From an uncultured Collinsella sp. (GTDB lineage Bacteria; Actinomycetota; Coriobacteriia; Coriobacteriales; Coriobacteriaceae): DNA of 32,922 nucleotides. Location of the stretch: assembly GCA_937969105.1 (NCBI GenBank), contig CALBUZ010000097.1, positions 1 to 32,922 on the forward strand, given 5' to 3'. Made by a program: the position numbers and the translations under genes. Positions within the stretch are counted from its first letter, which is position 1. Every line of letters starts with the position of its first letter. Of the stretch, positions 14,325 through 23,322 are shown one piece after another. The notes below the pieces were generated by a model that had not been told where the DNA came from, made no database searches, and saw only the letters and a list, made by a program, of their open reading frames with translations.

Positions 14325-15536
14325 CTAGACCAATTTGAAGCCCTTGCGCTTGCCTACGGAGAGGGTGTCGCCCAGCTTGAGGGCGCTGGGGTCGATGTTG
14401 TAGCTCTTGGGAGCCACCGCCTCGCCGTTGATCTTGACGCCGCCGCCGTCGATGTCGCGACGAGCCTGACCGGCGCTCGCCGAAAGGCCCAGGTCCTTAA
14501 GCAGGCCTGCGAGGTAGATCTGGCCCTCGTCGTTGACGGTCAGCTCAACGTGCTTCTCGGGGAAGTCGGCAAGCTGGCCCTCCTTGAACACGCGGTCGAA
14601 CTCGGCCTGAGCCTCGTCGCCGGCACCGGCGCCGTGGTAGGTGTCGCACAGGTCACGGCCCAGAGCGCGCTTGAGCTCATAGGGATCGGCAGAGCCATCG
14701 GCCAGGGCAGCGTCGATCTTGTCGACCTCGGCCGGAGTGAGCGAGCTCGCCAGGCGATAGTACTTGCCGATCATCTCGTCGGGGATGGACATGGTCTTGC
14801 CGAACATGTCCTTGGGAGCATCGGTCAGACCGATGTAGTTGCCATAGGACTTGGACATCTTACGGACGCCATCGGTGCCCTCGAGCAGCGGCATGGTGAG
14901 CGCGATCTGCGGCTCCATGCCCATCTTCTCCATGAGCTCACGGCCGGCGAGCAGGTTGAAAAGCTGGTCGGTGCCGCCCATCTCCACGTCAGCCTTAATC
15001 ATGACCGAATCGTATGCCTGCATCACGGGGTACAGGAACTCGTGCAGGGCGATCGGCGTCTGGGACTGGTAGCGCTTGGTAAAGTCATCACGCTCGAGAA
15101 TGCGGGCGACGGTGAACTTGGAGCACACCTGCAGCAGGCCGGCCAGATCCATCGACAGAATCCAGTCGCCGTTGTGCACGATGGTGGTCTTCTCGGGATC
15201 CAGGATCTTCATGGCCTGGCTCACGTAGGTCTCGGCGTTGGCCTCGATCTGCTCCTGCGAAAGCTGCGGGCGGGTGGAGTTCTTGCCCGAAGGATCGCCG
15301 ATCAGTGCGGTGCCGTTACCGATGATGAGGGTGACGTTGTGGCCCAGGTCCTGGAACTGACGCATCTTGCGCAGGGGCACGGCATGGCCCAGGTGCAGGT
15401 CGGGGCTGGTGGGATCGACGCCGAGCTTGATGTTGAGGGGCTCGCCCTTCTCAAGCTTCTTGCGAAGGTCGGCCTCGGGGACGATCTGTGCTGCGCCCGA
15501 GGTGATGATACGCATTTGCTCGTCGACAGACAGCAT
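14325..15536 (-). CDS. tyrS: Tyrosyl-tRNA synthetase
   Basis: Class I synthetase charging tRNA-Tyr; 403 residues, normal length. It has the HIGH-type motif as HLGH (48-51) after KLGVDPTSPD, the KMSKS loop intact (226-230) and a C-terminal S4 RNA-binding domain (about 338-400). The GVDPTSPDLHLGH form is typical of the TyrZ-like branch, not the E. coli TyrS branch. GGAGG lies 7 bases before the ATG. The gap to the upstream U32 gene is only 97 bases, too short for a T-box; a small stem AGCACC/GGTGCT near 15559-15584 is the only structure seen there. Confidence 0.96.
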   Translation of the reverse strand: MLSVDEQMRIITSGAAQIVPEADLRKKLEKGEPLNIKLGVDPTSPDLHLGHAVPLRKMRQFQDLGHNVTLIIGNGTALIGDPSGKNSTRPQLSQEQIEANAETYVSQAMKILDPEKTTIVHNGDWILSMDLAGLLQVCSKFTVARILERDDFTKRYQSQTPIALHEFLYPVMQAYDSVMIKADVEMGGTDQLFNLLAGRELMEKMGMEPQIALTMPLLEGTDGVRKMSKSYGNYIGLTDAPKDMFGKTMSIPDEMIGKYYRLASSLTPAEVDKIDAALADGSADPYELKRALGRDLCDTYHGAGAGDEAQAEFDRVFKEGQLADFPEKHVELTVNDEGQIYLAGLLKDLGLSASAGQARRDIDGGGVKINGEAVAPKSYNIDPSALKLGDTLSVGKRKGFKLV

Positions 15537-15633
15537 TGGGTATCCTCCTTTTGCTATAGCACCCTCACCGGATACGGCGGTGCTCGAAGTTCATAAACCC
15601 ACTAATAATAACCAAAACGGCGCGACCGAACAC

Positions 15634-17604
15634 CTACGACAGGAAAATCCTCGTCCTGCCGCACGCGTCGATAACGACCGGCAAACGCGTGTCGTCACGT
15701 TCAACCAAAAAGCACGCCTGCCGACGGCGCGAGCAGTCACGGCAACGGACCTGCCCCGTCGTATCGGTGGCGCAGGCGCCCTCGGCAGTCAGCAAGCAGT
15801 GCTCGCACACCATGAGCTCGGGACGGTCGGCGTCGACAGCCCCCAAGACACCGGGGCAAGCGGCAAGCTCGGCAACGCGCTCCGCGTCGTCGGCGACAAG
15901 CTCGGCAGGCAAATACACACGGCCCGCGCCGAGTCTGCGTAGCCAGGCAAGCGTAACCCGGTTCGCGCAAAACACCGGTGCCGCAACGTCAAACGCCACG
16001 CCCAGCTCACGCGCCATCGCCACCTGTCCCAAATTCCGGCAGACGACGCGACCGGCACGCCGCATAAGCGAGCGGGTACGCGAGGCATCGACTGCGCGAC
16101 AGACCTCGTCGAGCACCACGGTCGCATCGGACAGATCGCGCTCGCCGCACGGGTCGGCATCCATCAGCTGCCAGGCAAAAACCATGCGGGCGGAAGCTTC
16201 CTTTTCCGTCGGCTCCGCCAACGCCGCCTCGGGCACGTCGTCAACAGTCACGGCGCCCTCAAAGGGCAGTATCTCAACGGCTCGTGCAACGGGTACGACC
16301 GCGTCCGCCTCGACCCGCATGCGCTTTAGCGCCGTAGCCGTCTGCTCCAACACGCCGGCGCTGCGAATCAGGTACACCTCGCATCCCGCATCGACCTTGC
16401 GCTTGCAGTGCACGACAACGCGCTCCCCCGCCGCGGCACCCACCGGGCAGGGCACCTGGGGCCAGCGCTTGGGCACATCGGGGCGTGCATCGGCACCCGG
16501 ATAGAATCGGATCTCGAGCGTGTCGCCCGCGGCCACGGCGGCATCGAGCTCGACGGTCACTTCCTCGTGGCCCACCGTCACCAAGTGACCCACGCGCACG
16601 CCCTGGTTAATCGCACGCTCAAAGCTCATGAGCTCAGCACCCGATCGCCCCCGCAGATATGCATCGGTAAACCCGCGGTTGAACGACCTGCCCAGCTCGC
16701 GCTCGAGCGCCGACACGGCAGCGGCATCCCACGCGCCATCGCGCAGCATATCGAGTGCACGACGCCACACCCGCACCACGTTGAACACGTAGTCGGGGTT
16801 TTTCATGCGCCCCTCGATCTTGAGCGACGCCACCCCGGCCCCAACAAGCTCGGGCAGGTGCGCAATGCCCAGATAGTCGCGCGGGCACAGCAGACGATCG
16901 CCCTCTACGGAAACGACGCTCTCCCCCGCCTCGTCCACCAGGTCGTACGCCAGGCGGCACGGCTGCGTACAGTCGCCGCGCATCGCCGATCGTCCACGCC
17001 GCAGGGCCGAAAACTCGCAGGCGCCCGAATATCCAATGCAAATCGCGCCGTGGCAGAACACCTCGATAGGCACGCCGGTAGCACACAGGGCGGCAATCTC
17101 GTCGACCGCTAGCTCGCGGGCGGTCGTCACGCGCTCGACCCCGAGCTCGTCGGCAGCCAGGCGCACGGCGCCTTCGCTATGGACGCCCGCCTGCGTGGAC
17201 AGGTGAATCTCGACCCCGGGAATCGCCGCGCGCAACGCGCAGGCCAGACCGACATCCGCCACGATCAAGGCATCGGCACCCAACTCATGCGCATGCGCCC
17301 CCAGCGCCACCGCGTCGGCCAACTCGTCATCGAACACAAACACGTTGAGCGTCACATATACACGCACGCCGTGCGCATGCGCCACGGCACAGCCGCGCAA
17401 AAACTCGTCGTCGGTAAAGCCGTGTGCGCTCACGCGGGCGTTAAACCCGCCCAGGCCCGCATAGATGGCATCGGCGCCCGCCGCAATCGCCGCGAGCATC
17501 TGATCGAGTCCCCCGGCAGGCGCCAGCAGCTCGGGCAGCGCCGCCTCGGCAGCCCCCGGCTCGTTATCGCATTGTCCGCTCGGCCCCATCGTCCGAATCG
17601 CCAT
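15634..17604 (-). CDS. Peptidase U32 family protein (RlhA-like, with C-terminal extension)
   Basis: A large U32 protein of about 656 residues. The N-terminal part has the U32 beginning ELLAPAGGLDQMLAAIAAGADAIY, the family signature around EVFCHGAICIGYSGAC with further cysteines GDCTQPC (iron-sulfur ligands in the RNA-hydroxylating members), and LKIEGRMK. The C-terminal half has a second cysteine-rich patch (CEHCLL...CRDCSRRRQAC). Length and layout resemble E. coli RlhA, which hydroxylates 23S rRNA; whether it has that activity is not shown. The frame is open to 17634, but AGGAG sits 7 bases before the ATG at 17604 (MAIRTMGPS), chosen here. It may be co-transcribed with tyrS. Confidence 0.87.
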   Translation of the reverse strand: MAIRTMGPSGQCDNEPGAAEAALPELLAPAGGLDQMLAAIAAGADAIYAGLGGFNARVSAHGFTDDEFLRGCAVAHAHGVRVYVTLNVFVFDDELADAVALGAHAHELGADALIVADVGLACALRAAIPGVEIHLSTQAGVHSEGAVRLAADELGVERVTTARELAVDEIAALCATGVPIEVFCHGAICIGYSGACEFSALRRGRSAMRGDCTQPCRLAYDLVDEAGESVVSVEGDRLLCPRDYLGIAHLPELVGAGVASLKIEGRMKNPDYVFNVVRVWRRALDMLRDGAWDAAAVSALERELGRSFNRGFTDAYLRGRSGAELMSFERAINQGVRVGHLVTVGHEEVTVELDAAVAAGDTLEIRFYPGADARPDVPKRWPQVPCPVGAAAGERVVVHCKRKVDAGCEVYLIRSAGVLEQTATALKRMRVEADAVVPVARAVEILPFEGAVTVDDVPEAALAEPTEKEASARMVFAWQLMDADPCGERDLSDATVVLDEVCRAVDASRTRSLMRRAGRVVCRNLGQVAMARELGVAFDVAAPVFCANRVTLAWLRRLGAGRVYLPAELVADDAERVAELAACPGVLGAVDADRPELMVCEHCLLTAEGACATDTTGQVRCRDCSRRRQACFLVERDDTRLPVVIDACGRTRIFLS

Positions 17605-17769
17605 CGGCAAACTCCTTACCAACAAGGTATGCATTCACTCTGAAAAATGCCGTCATCCAGCATACACGAGGCCTCGCGCGCCTCGTTTGGTTTATCGTGT
17701 AATAACTTATGTCCATCCTGCCCCAGCGGCGCACCCGCCGCCCGGCACGACATACCTGGAGGTCAATAT

Positions 17770-19953
17770 ATGGGTCCTCGCCAACGACAGGGACGCAGTC
17801 GTTCCAAGACGCATGCCCTGCCCATGATTCTGCTCTCGTTCTTGGGCTTTTTGCTCATCGCGGGCGTAGCGTTTGGCATCGGCATGATCGGCAACGTCAA
17901 CCGTTGGCTGTCCGATCTGCCCGACTATACCGACGCCAACGCCTATCTGGTGAGTGAACCCACCGAGATCGTCGATTGCAACGGCAACAAGATCGCGAGC
18001 TTCTACACGCAAAACCGCAAGTCCGTCACCAAGGACCAGGTCTCTCCGTACGTGCTGCAGGGCACCGTCGACGTCGAGGACGAGCGCTTCTACGAGCACG
18101 GCGGTATCGACCTGTGGGGTATCGCGCGTGCCGCCGTGGCAACCGTCTCCGGTGGCCACGAGGGTGCATCGACCATCACCCAGCAGCTGGTACGCAACAC
18201 CATCCTGCAGGAGGAGCAGTTCGATTCGACCATCGAGCGTAAGGTGCGCGAGGCCTATATCGCCATCAAGATGGAGGAGATGTACTCCAAGGACGAGATC
18301 CTCATGATGTACCTCAACACCATCTATTACGGCCACGGTGCCTACGGCATCGAGGCCGCAGCCGAGACGTATCTGTCCAAGAGCGCCGCCGACCTCACCC
18401 TGAGCGAGGCCGCGCTGCTCATCGGCCTTCCCAACTCGCCTTCGCAGTACGACCCCACGGTCAATCCCGATCTGGCACTGTCTCGCCGCAACAAGGTTCT
18501 CGACAACATGCTGCGCCTGGGCCACATCACCCAGGAGGAGCACGACGCCGCGCAGGCAGATCCCATCACCCTCAACGTAACCGAGATTTCGGGCAGCGGC
18601 GTCGACGTGTATTCGCAGCCCTACTTTGTCGCCTATGTTAAGCAGCTGCTGGAGCAGGAGTTCTCCACCGACGTGCTGTTTAAGGGCGGCCTAACTGTCA
18701 AGACCACCATCGACCCCACGATGCAGCAGACTGCCGAGGAGGCCGTGCGTGCCCAGCTCGACACGCTTTCGCTCGACGGCCTGGACATGGGCATGGTCGT
18801 CGTCGACCCCAAGACCGGCTACATCAAGTGCATGGTGGGCGGCTACGACTATAACGCCGACGAGAACCACGTGAACCACGCCACGGCCAAGCGTCCTGTG
18901 GGCTCCACGTTTAAGGCCTTTACGCTGGCCACTGCCATCCAAAACGGCATGAACCCCAACGTCACCCTCAACTGCAACTCGCCGCTCAAGGCCAAGGGCA
19001 CCACGACCGAGGTGCAAAACTACGCCAACCAAAGCTACGGCACCATCACGCTCAAGCAGGCGACGGCATACTCCTCCAACACCGGCTATATCCAGGTTGC
19101 AGAGGCTATCGGCAATAACAAGATCATGTCGCTCGTCAAAAAGCTCGGCATCGATCCTTCTAAGGACAATATCGAGGACGTTCCCGTCATGACGCTCGGC
19201 ACCGGCTCCATCTCGCCGCTCGAGATGGCCGCGGCCTATGCCACGTTTGCCAACGGCGGTTACTATCGCCAGCCGATCGCCATCACCGAGATTGATTCGC
19301 GAACCGGCTCGGTACTGTACCAGCACACCGATAACCCCACACAGGTGCTCTCCACCGGCGAGGCCGCGGCAGTGACCGACGTCCTGACCGGCGTCATGCA
19401 GGGCAGCGGCACGGGTGCCGCCGGCGCTCTGAGCGTGAACCAGCCCTATGCCGGCAAGACAGGTACCACCGACAACACCACCAACCTGTGGTTCTGCGGC
19501 TACACCCCGCAGCTGGCATGCGCCCTGTGGACCGGCTACTCCGCAGGTGAGATTCCCATCCAAAAGTACGGCACGGACCTGCTGGGCGACAGCACTAACC
19601 TGCCCGTCTTTAAGAAGTTCATGAACACCGTCCTTGCCGGCACCAACCGCGAGGAGTTCCCGACGGGCACTGCCCCCACGTACAAGAACAACAACGTCTG
19701 GAAGTTCTACGGCACCAACAACGCCAAGAAGGAAGAGTCCAAGGACGAGAACGAAGAGGACGAGGAAGAGACCACCACGACCACGACGACGACCACCACG
19801 ACCACCGAGACCACGGGCGGCAACACCACGGGTGGCACCGGAACGACCGGCGGCTCGACGGGCGGCGACGGTAGCGGTGGCGAAGGCGGCGGCGAGGGCG
19901 GTTCCCCCACTCCAACGCCTACGCCCACACCCGATCCCTCTACGGGTCAGTAG
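17770..19953 (+). CDS. Class A penicillin-binding protein (transglycosylase/transpeptidase)
   Basis: Bifunctional peptidoglycan synthase, 727 residues, anchored by one helix (about 18-41). The GT51 domain has EDERFYEHGG (catalytic E103), GASTITQQLVRN and KVREAYIAIKMEE. The transpeptidase domain has STFK (S379), SSN (435-437) and KTG (563-565), all intact. The last 75 residues are a low-complexity exported tail: Glu/Asp/Lys-rich, then a run of Thr, Gly/Thr/Ser-rich, then alternating Pro-Thr. The frame extends back to 17647, but the ATG at 17770 has GGAGG at 7 bases and is followed by a basic stretch and the anchor, so it is the start. A strong terminator follows. Likely PBP1a-type. Confidence 0.94.
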   Translation: MGPRQRQGRSRSKTHALPMILLSFLGFLLIAGVAFGIGMIGNVNRWLSDLPDYTDANAYLVSEPTEIVDCNGNKIASFYTQNRKSVTKDQVSPYVLQGTVDVEDERFYEHGGIDLWGIARAAVATVSGGHEGASTITQQLVRNTILQEEQFDSTIERKVREAYIAIKMEEMYSKDEILMMYLNTIYYGHGAYGIEAAAETYLSKSAADLTLSEAALLIGLPNSPSQYDPTVNPDLALSRRNKVLDNMLRLGHITQEEHDAAQADPITLNVTEISGSGVDVYSQPYFVAYVKQLLEQEFSTDVLFKGGLTVKTTIDPTMQQTAEEAVRAQLDTLSLDGLDMGMVVVDPKTGYIKCMVGGYDYNADENHVNHATAKRPVGSTFKAFTLATAIQNGMNPNVTLNCNSPLKAKGTTTEVQNYANQSYGTITLKQATAYSSNTGYIQVAEAIGNNKIMSLVKKLGIDPSKDNIEDVPVMTLGTGSISPLEMAAAYATFANGGYYRQPIAITEIDSRTGSVLYQHTDNPTQVLSTGEAAAVTDVLTGVMQGSGTGAAGALSVNQPYAGKTGTTDNTTNLWFCGYTPQLACALWTGYSAGEIPIQKYGTDLLGDSTNLPVFKKFMNTVLAGTNREEFPTGTAPTYKNNNVWKFYGTNNAKKEESKDENEEDEEETTTTTTTTTTTTETTGGNTTGGTGTTGGSTGGDGSGGEGGGEGGSPTPTPTPTPDPSTGQ

Positions 19954-19973
19954 GCACCCAGCCATAGCCAATC

Positions 19974-20014
19974 AAAGGCGCCCGAGCAGATCAATGCTGC
20001 TCGGGCGCCTTTTT
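19974..20014 (+). terminator. Terminator of the penicillin-binding protein gene
   Basis: Perfect 16-bp stem (19974-19989 with 19997-20012), loop ATCAATG, ending in TTTTT. The A-run on the other side may let it work in both directions. Confidence 0.92.
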
Positions 20015-20053
20015 GTCACGAGAAACCTCGCACACGCCTCAACACGATGCGAC

Positions 20054-20082
20054 AAAAAAAGGCGCCGACCATCGTCGACGCC
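20054..20082 (-). terminator. argR terminator
   Basis: GGCGTCGA with TCGGCGCC (one G-U), loop of 6, followed on the minus strand by seven T. It lies 53 bases past the argR stop. Confidence 0.85.
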
Positions 20083-20135
20083 CCATAAAAGTCGCTATAT
20101 GCGCTCGTGCGGTGCTATCCTCACGCGCCGCCTCG

Positions 20136-20573
20136 CTACTTACGAGAGTTGCTCAGCTTGTTGATGAGGGCCTCCAGGCGCTCGCCGTCCTCGGCGGTCT
20201 GGGCGATAACCAAGATGGTGTCGTTACCGGCGAGCGAACCGAGCACGTCGGGCAGCTCGGCGGCATCGACCGCAGCGGCAATGCCCGAAGCGGTACCGGG
20301 CTGGGCCTTGATCATAACCAGGTTGTCAGTGCGTAGAACGCCCGTTACCAGTTCGGAAACCATACGCTGCAGATGCAAGTCCTCGGCCAGAACATAGATA
20401 CCCTCGGGAAGCTTGCGCAGACCCATATCGGCAATGTCGCGCGAAACGGTTGCCTGTGTGCAATCGAAACCCATAGCGCGAAGCTCGTCCACCAGCACGC
20501 GCTGCGTGCGAACATCCTTGTTGCGCACGATATCTCTGATGGCATCCTGGCGCCCATTGCGTTTTTTAGCCAT
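20136..20573 (-). CDS. argR: Arginine repressor
   Basis: Arginine-dependent regulator of arginine synthesis and breakdown genes. 145 residues, normal length. The N-terminal winged helix has QATVSRDIADMGLRKL (the SR motif of the recognition helix). The C-terminal oligomerisation/arginine-binding domain has GTASGIAAAVD and LAGNDTILVIA. The frame is open to 20609, but GAGG lies 6 bases before the ATG at 20573 and the family starts at MAKKRNGRQ. It has its own promoter region with ATTCA half-sites (20615-20653), pointing to autoregulation. No arginine genes are adjacent. Confidence 0.95.
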   Translation of the reverse strand: MAKKRNGRQDAIRDIVRNKDVRTQRVLVDELRAMGFDCTQATVSRDIADMGLRKLPEGIYVLAEDLHLQRMVSELVTGVLRTDNLVMIKAQPGTASGIAAAVDAAELPDVLGSLAGNDTILVIAQTAEDGERLEALINKLSNSRK

Positions 20574-20614
20574 ACAAAACCTCACTCCATAGATGGCGGA
20601 GACAATCAATCAGT

Positions 20615-20653
20615 AATTGAATAGTTTAGCGCTATTTGATGGTATTTGTGAAT
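20615..20653 (-). promoter_or_regulatory. argR promoter with possible ARG-box half-sites
   Basis: Minus strand TTCACA (20647-20652), 18-base spacer, TAAACT (20623-20628). Two TGAAT/ATTCA half-sites (20618-20622 and 20649-20653) overlap the -10 and -35, as in ArgR-repressed promoters. The opposite half-sites are degenerate, so binding is only a suggestion. Confidence 0.45.
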
Positions 20654-20663
20654 AAGAACGCAT

Positions 20664-20695
20664 TTCGAAACAATTCCATGCAAGATTGTTTCGAA
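20664..20695. other. 11-bp perfect inverted repeat between the glycosyltransferase and argR
   Basis: TTCGAAACAAT (20664-20674) and ATTGTTTCGAA (20685-20695), 10-base loop. There is no T-run on either strand, so it is not a standard terminator. Each arm carries the palindrome TTCGAA. It may be an operator or RNA-processing stem. Confidence 0.5.
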
Positions 20696-20705
20696 CATAG
20701 CCGTC

Positions 20706-21746
20706 TTAAGCAGTTTTGACGCCCGTCCGGTTAAAAAAAGCGGCCAGGTGCGTATACATCACGCAACGCGCAGGCTTGGCACTGGCAATCGGTCCAAACA
20801 ACAGGCCGAGTCCACGATGGTTATCCTTGAGTGCCACAGCCATCTGACGAGTTCGAGATGCCTCGAGCATATCACGCATACGAGCGGAACGCTCGATTGA
20901 AGAAACCCCATGCGGGCTCAAGCACAAATTTTCGATGCACGCGACCAGCCCGGCGAAGTAAAACATATGGCTCGCAACCTTTAGCTGCGTGTCACCGCCC
21001 GCCTCTACAAGCGAATCAGTAAGCTCGTCGAGCGCCCGGGCGTCATCGGTAAGCTTGGCAAACAATGTGGGGTCAAAAGCATCTGTAAGCTGTGGCGCCA
21101 CCGTATGGAAACAGGCGCCACCACACCCGGATATGCGCTGCGCCTGCGAAAGGGCGCATGTCATAAACCCAATCGAGCGAAGCGCACGGTCGCGCGACAA
21201 GCACGTCTCGAACAACGAGCGGCTGCACATCACACCGGAAGTCTGGGCAATCAGGCCGCCGGAAATCATCTGAGACAGACCAGCCGCCAAAGAGGCACGA
21301 TCATCGATCGCAAGAGAGGTGGCATCCAGTACGCGCGAATGGCGCTCACGATGAGCATCGTAGCGGTCGAGCGATGCCGTGGGAATCACCATGTCTGCCG
21401 CAGCATCGCACGCAACATCGACCATCTTGGAAAGGGACTGTGGGGCAAACCACTCGTCGGCATTCATGGCGACAATCTGCAATCCACGCGAGGCGGCAAA
21501 ACCGGCCTTGAGACATGCTCCGCGCGCCGAATCCTCGACGTCGATCAAATCGATGTGAATATCCCTGCCAGCGGCAACTTCGAGTGAATGGCGCACGCCC
21601 GGCGCAACGTCGCGACAAACCACGACAATTTGCAGGTCATAGAGGTCTTGGTTCTGGACGCTCTCGAGCGCGCGCATCGCATAGCTGGGCGAACCCTCAA
21701 CAATAAGGATCACCGAAAGTCGCGGATGCGAACCACGTCGAACCAA
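20706..21746 (-). CDS. Family 2-like glycosyltransferase (GT-A fold)
   Basis: 346 residues. The first 110 match the GT2 nucleotide-sugar fold: LSVILIVEGSPSYAMRALES, LQIVVVCRDV, GACLKAGFAASRGLQIVAMNADEW, where ADE takes the place of the usual metal-binding DxD. The C-terminal 230 residues are not recognised. The substrate and the polymer made are unknown. The best start is TTG at 21746 with AGAGGA 8 bases upstream; a GTG four codons later is possible. It stands between truA and argR on the same strand, 161 bases after truA, so a separate promoter is likely, but none is convincing. Confidence 0.75.
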   Translation of the reverse strand: MVRRGSHPRLSVILIVEGSPSYAMRALESVQNQDLYDLQIVVVCRDVAPGVRHSLEVAAGRDIHIDLIDVEDSARGACLKAGFAASRGLQIVAMNADEWFAPQSLSKMVDVACDAAADMVIPTASLDRYDAHRERHSRVLDATSLAIDDRASLAAGLSQMISGGLIAQTSGVMCSRSLFETCLSRDRALRSIGFMTCALSQAQRISGCGGACFHTVAPQLTDAFDPTLFAKLTDDARALDELTDSLVEAGGDTQLKVASHMFYFAGLVACIENLCLSPHGVSSIERSARMRDMLEASRTRQMAVALKDNHRGLGLLFGPIASAKPARCVMYTHLAAFFNRTGVKTA

Positions 21747-21907
21747 GTTTTCCGTCCTCTCGACAGCGCCAAATCAAACCGTCGTTCATGGTACACCCGG
21801 GCTATAAAAGCAACGAGCCGCCTAACATGTTGCACGCCAAGAACAGATGTTGCACACGCGCAGCTCACACATAGTATGTGCCAGGCACGGACGCGCCGAG
21901 CACTCCC

Positions 21908-22732
21908 CTAGTCGAGCACGACAAGCTCGGCTGGATCGTAATCCACACCCATAAACGTAAGGCCGCAGGCAGGCGCCGTGGGACCCGCAGCGGTACGGTC
22001 GCAGGCATCAATGACCTCGCGCATCCACTCGGGATCGCGACGATGCATGCCAATCTCTACGAGCGTGCCCACAATAGTGCGCACCATCGAATGTAAAAAT
22101 GCGTTGCCCTCGATAGTGAAGGTCAGGATATCCTCGCCAAAAGCGACCTCGTGGCCAAACTCGGCACGCATCACGCAGCGGTGCGTGGGCTTGCCCACGG
22201 CAGAGGCGACCTTGCAAAAGCTCTTAAAGTCCTGCTCGCCCAAGAGCGCAGGGCACGCGGCAGCCATGGCATCGACATCCAAGGGAAAGCGTTGCCAACA
22301 CACCGCACCGCGCGAGAGCACGGGGCGCGCGTCGCGATCGGCAATACGGTACGTATACGTACGGGACCGCGCGTCAAAGCGCGCAGAAAATCCCTTACGG
22401 GCCTTGTAGACCTCGTTTATGGCAATATCTTTGGGCAGGAGGGCATCCATAGCCCTCAGCCATCTACGGCGCGTCAGAGCCAGCTCAGCGTCCGTTACGG
22501 GCACACTAATGTACTGGGCCACCGCATGCACGCCAGCATCGGTACGCCCCGCACACGTCAGGTCGATCGGGCGGCGCAGCAGCGTCTCGATAGCACGGCG
22601 CAACTCGCCCGCAACGGTCGTCTGGCCCGGCTGCTCGGCAAATCCGCTATACGATGAGCCGTCATAGGCAACACGGAATACGAGCGTGGCATCGAGCTCT
22701 GGAATCGAATTGAAATCAGACGGCGCGGTCAT
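21908..22732 (-). CDS. truA: tRNA pseudouridine(38-40) synthase TruA
   Basis: Makes pseudouridine in the anticodon stem-loop of tRNAs. 274 residues, usual length. It has FRVAYDGSSYSGF at the start, the catalytic aspartate in CAGRTDAGVHA, and the late motifs FLHSMVRTIVGTLVEIG. The frame opens at a TTG at 22747, but GGGAG is 5 bases before the ATG at 22732, chosen here. It follows rplQ on the same strand, a common order (rpoA-rplQ-truA), but a strong terminator (22768-22798) separates the two, so it is probably transcribed mainly by readthrough or its own promoter. Confidence 0.95.
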   Translation of the reverse strand: MTAPSDFNSIPELDATLVFRVAYDGSSYSGFAEQPGQTTVAGELRRAIETLLRRPIDLTCAGRTDAGVHAVAQYISVPVTDAELALTRRRWLRAMDALLPKDIAINEVYKARKGFSARFDARSRTYTYRIADRDARPVLSRGAVCWQRFPLDVDAMAAACPALLGEQDFKSFCKVASAVGKPTHRCVMRAEFGHEVAFGEDILTFTIEGNAFLHSMVRTIVGTLVEIGMHRRDPEWMREVIDACDRTAAGPTAPACGLTFMGVDYDPAELVVLD

Positions 22733-22767
22733 GGGCGCTCCCAACAAACAATCAACGGTATCGCGAC

Positions 22768-22798
22768 AAAAAAAGAGGGGTACGCGAACGTACCCCTC
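22768..22798 (-). terminator. Terminator of the ribosomal operon, after rplQ
   Basis: Perfect 10-bp stem GAGGGGTACG/CGTACCCCTC with loop TTCG on the minus strand, followed by seven T. It ends the rplE-rplQ gene series. Confidence 0.92.
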
Positions 22799-22824
22799 GA
22801 ATATAGCCTATGCAGACGGATTGT

Positions 22825-23292
22825 CTACTCAGCGGTCTCCTCAGCAGGAGTCTCCTCGACGGCCTCGGCCTTCTTGGGAGCAGCGGCCTTCTTGGGGGCC
22901 GGAGCAGCCTTCTTGGCCTTAGGCGTGCAAGGCTCGGTGACGAGCTCCATGATAACGATGGGAGCGTTGTCGCCCTTACGGTTACCGAGCTTCATGATGC
23001 GGGTGTAACCGCCGTTGCGGTCCTGCCACATGCCCTGGGCAGCCTTGTCGAAGATCTCGGCAACGAGCTGCTTATCGCCGAGCTTGGCGATGGCCAGACG
23101 ACGAGAGTGCAGGTCGCCCTTCTTGGCCCAGGTGATGATCGGATCGACGACCGAACGCAGCGCCTTAGCGCGGGTCTCGGTGGTCTTAATGCGGTCGTTC
23201 TCGAAGAGGGCCTTGGCCAGGCTCTTCTTCATGGCCTTGGTGTGGCTCGCATCGGTGCCGAGCTTCAGGCCCTTCTTAACGTTGTGACGCAT
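22825..23292 (-). CDS. rplQ: 50S ribosomal protein L17 with Ala/Lys/Pro-rich C-terminal tail
   Basis: Large-subunit protein L17. Residues 1-118 are the full fold: MRHNVKKGLKLGTDASHTKAM, LFENDRIKTTETRAKALR and GGYTRIMKLGNRKGDNAPIVIMEL. A further 35 residues follow, PKAKKAAPAPKK-type and then acidic, absent from typical 115-130 residue L17. L31 in this window has a tail of the same style. It is the last gene of the operon, 30 bases after rpoA and before a strong terminator. Confidence 0.97.
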   Translation of the reverse strand: MRHNVKKGLKLGTDASHTKAMKKSLAKALFENDRIKTTETRAKALRSVVDPIITWAKKGDLHSRRLAIAKLGDKQLVAEIFDKAAQGMWQDRNGGYTRIMKLGNRKGDNAPIVIMELVTEPCTPKAKKAAPAPKKAAAPKKAEAVEETPAEETAE

Positions 23293-23322
23293 GGTCTAGT
23301 TTCTCCTCAAATATGCGAAGCA

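Noticed and set aside
15537..15633. T-box riboswitch upstream of tyrS
   Set aside because: The gap is under 100 bases and lacks a recognisable T-box sequence or terminator/antiterminator pair.
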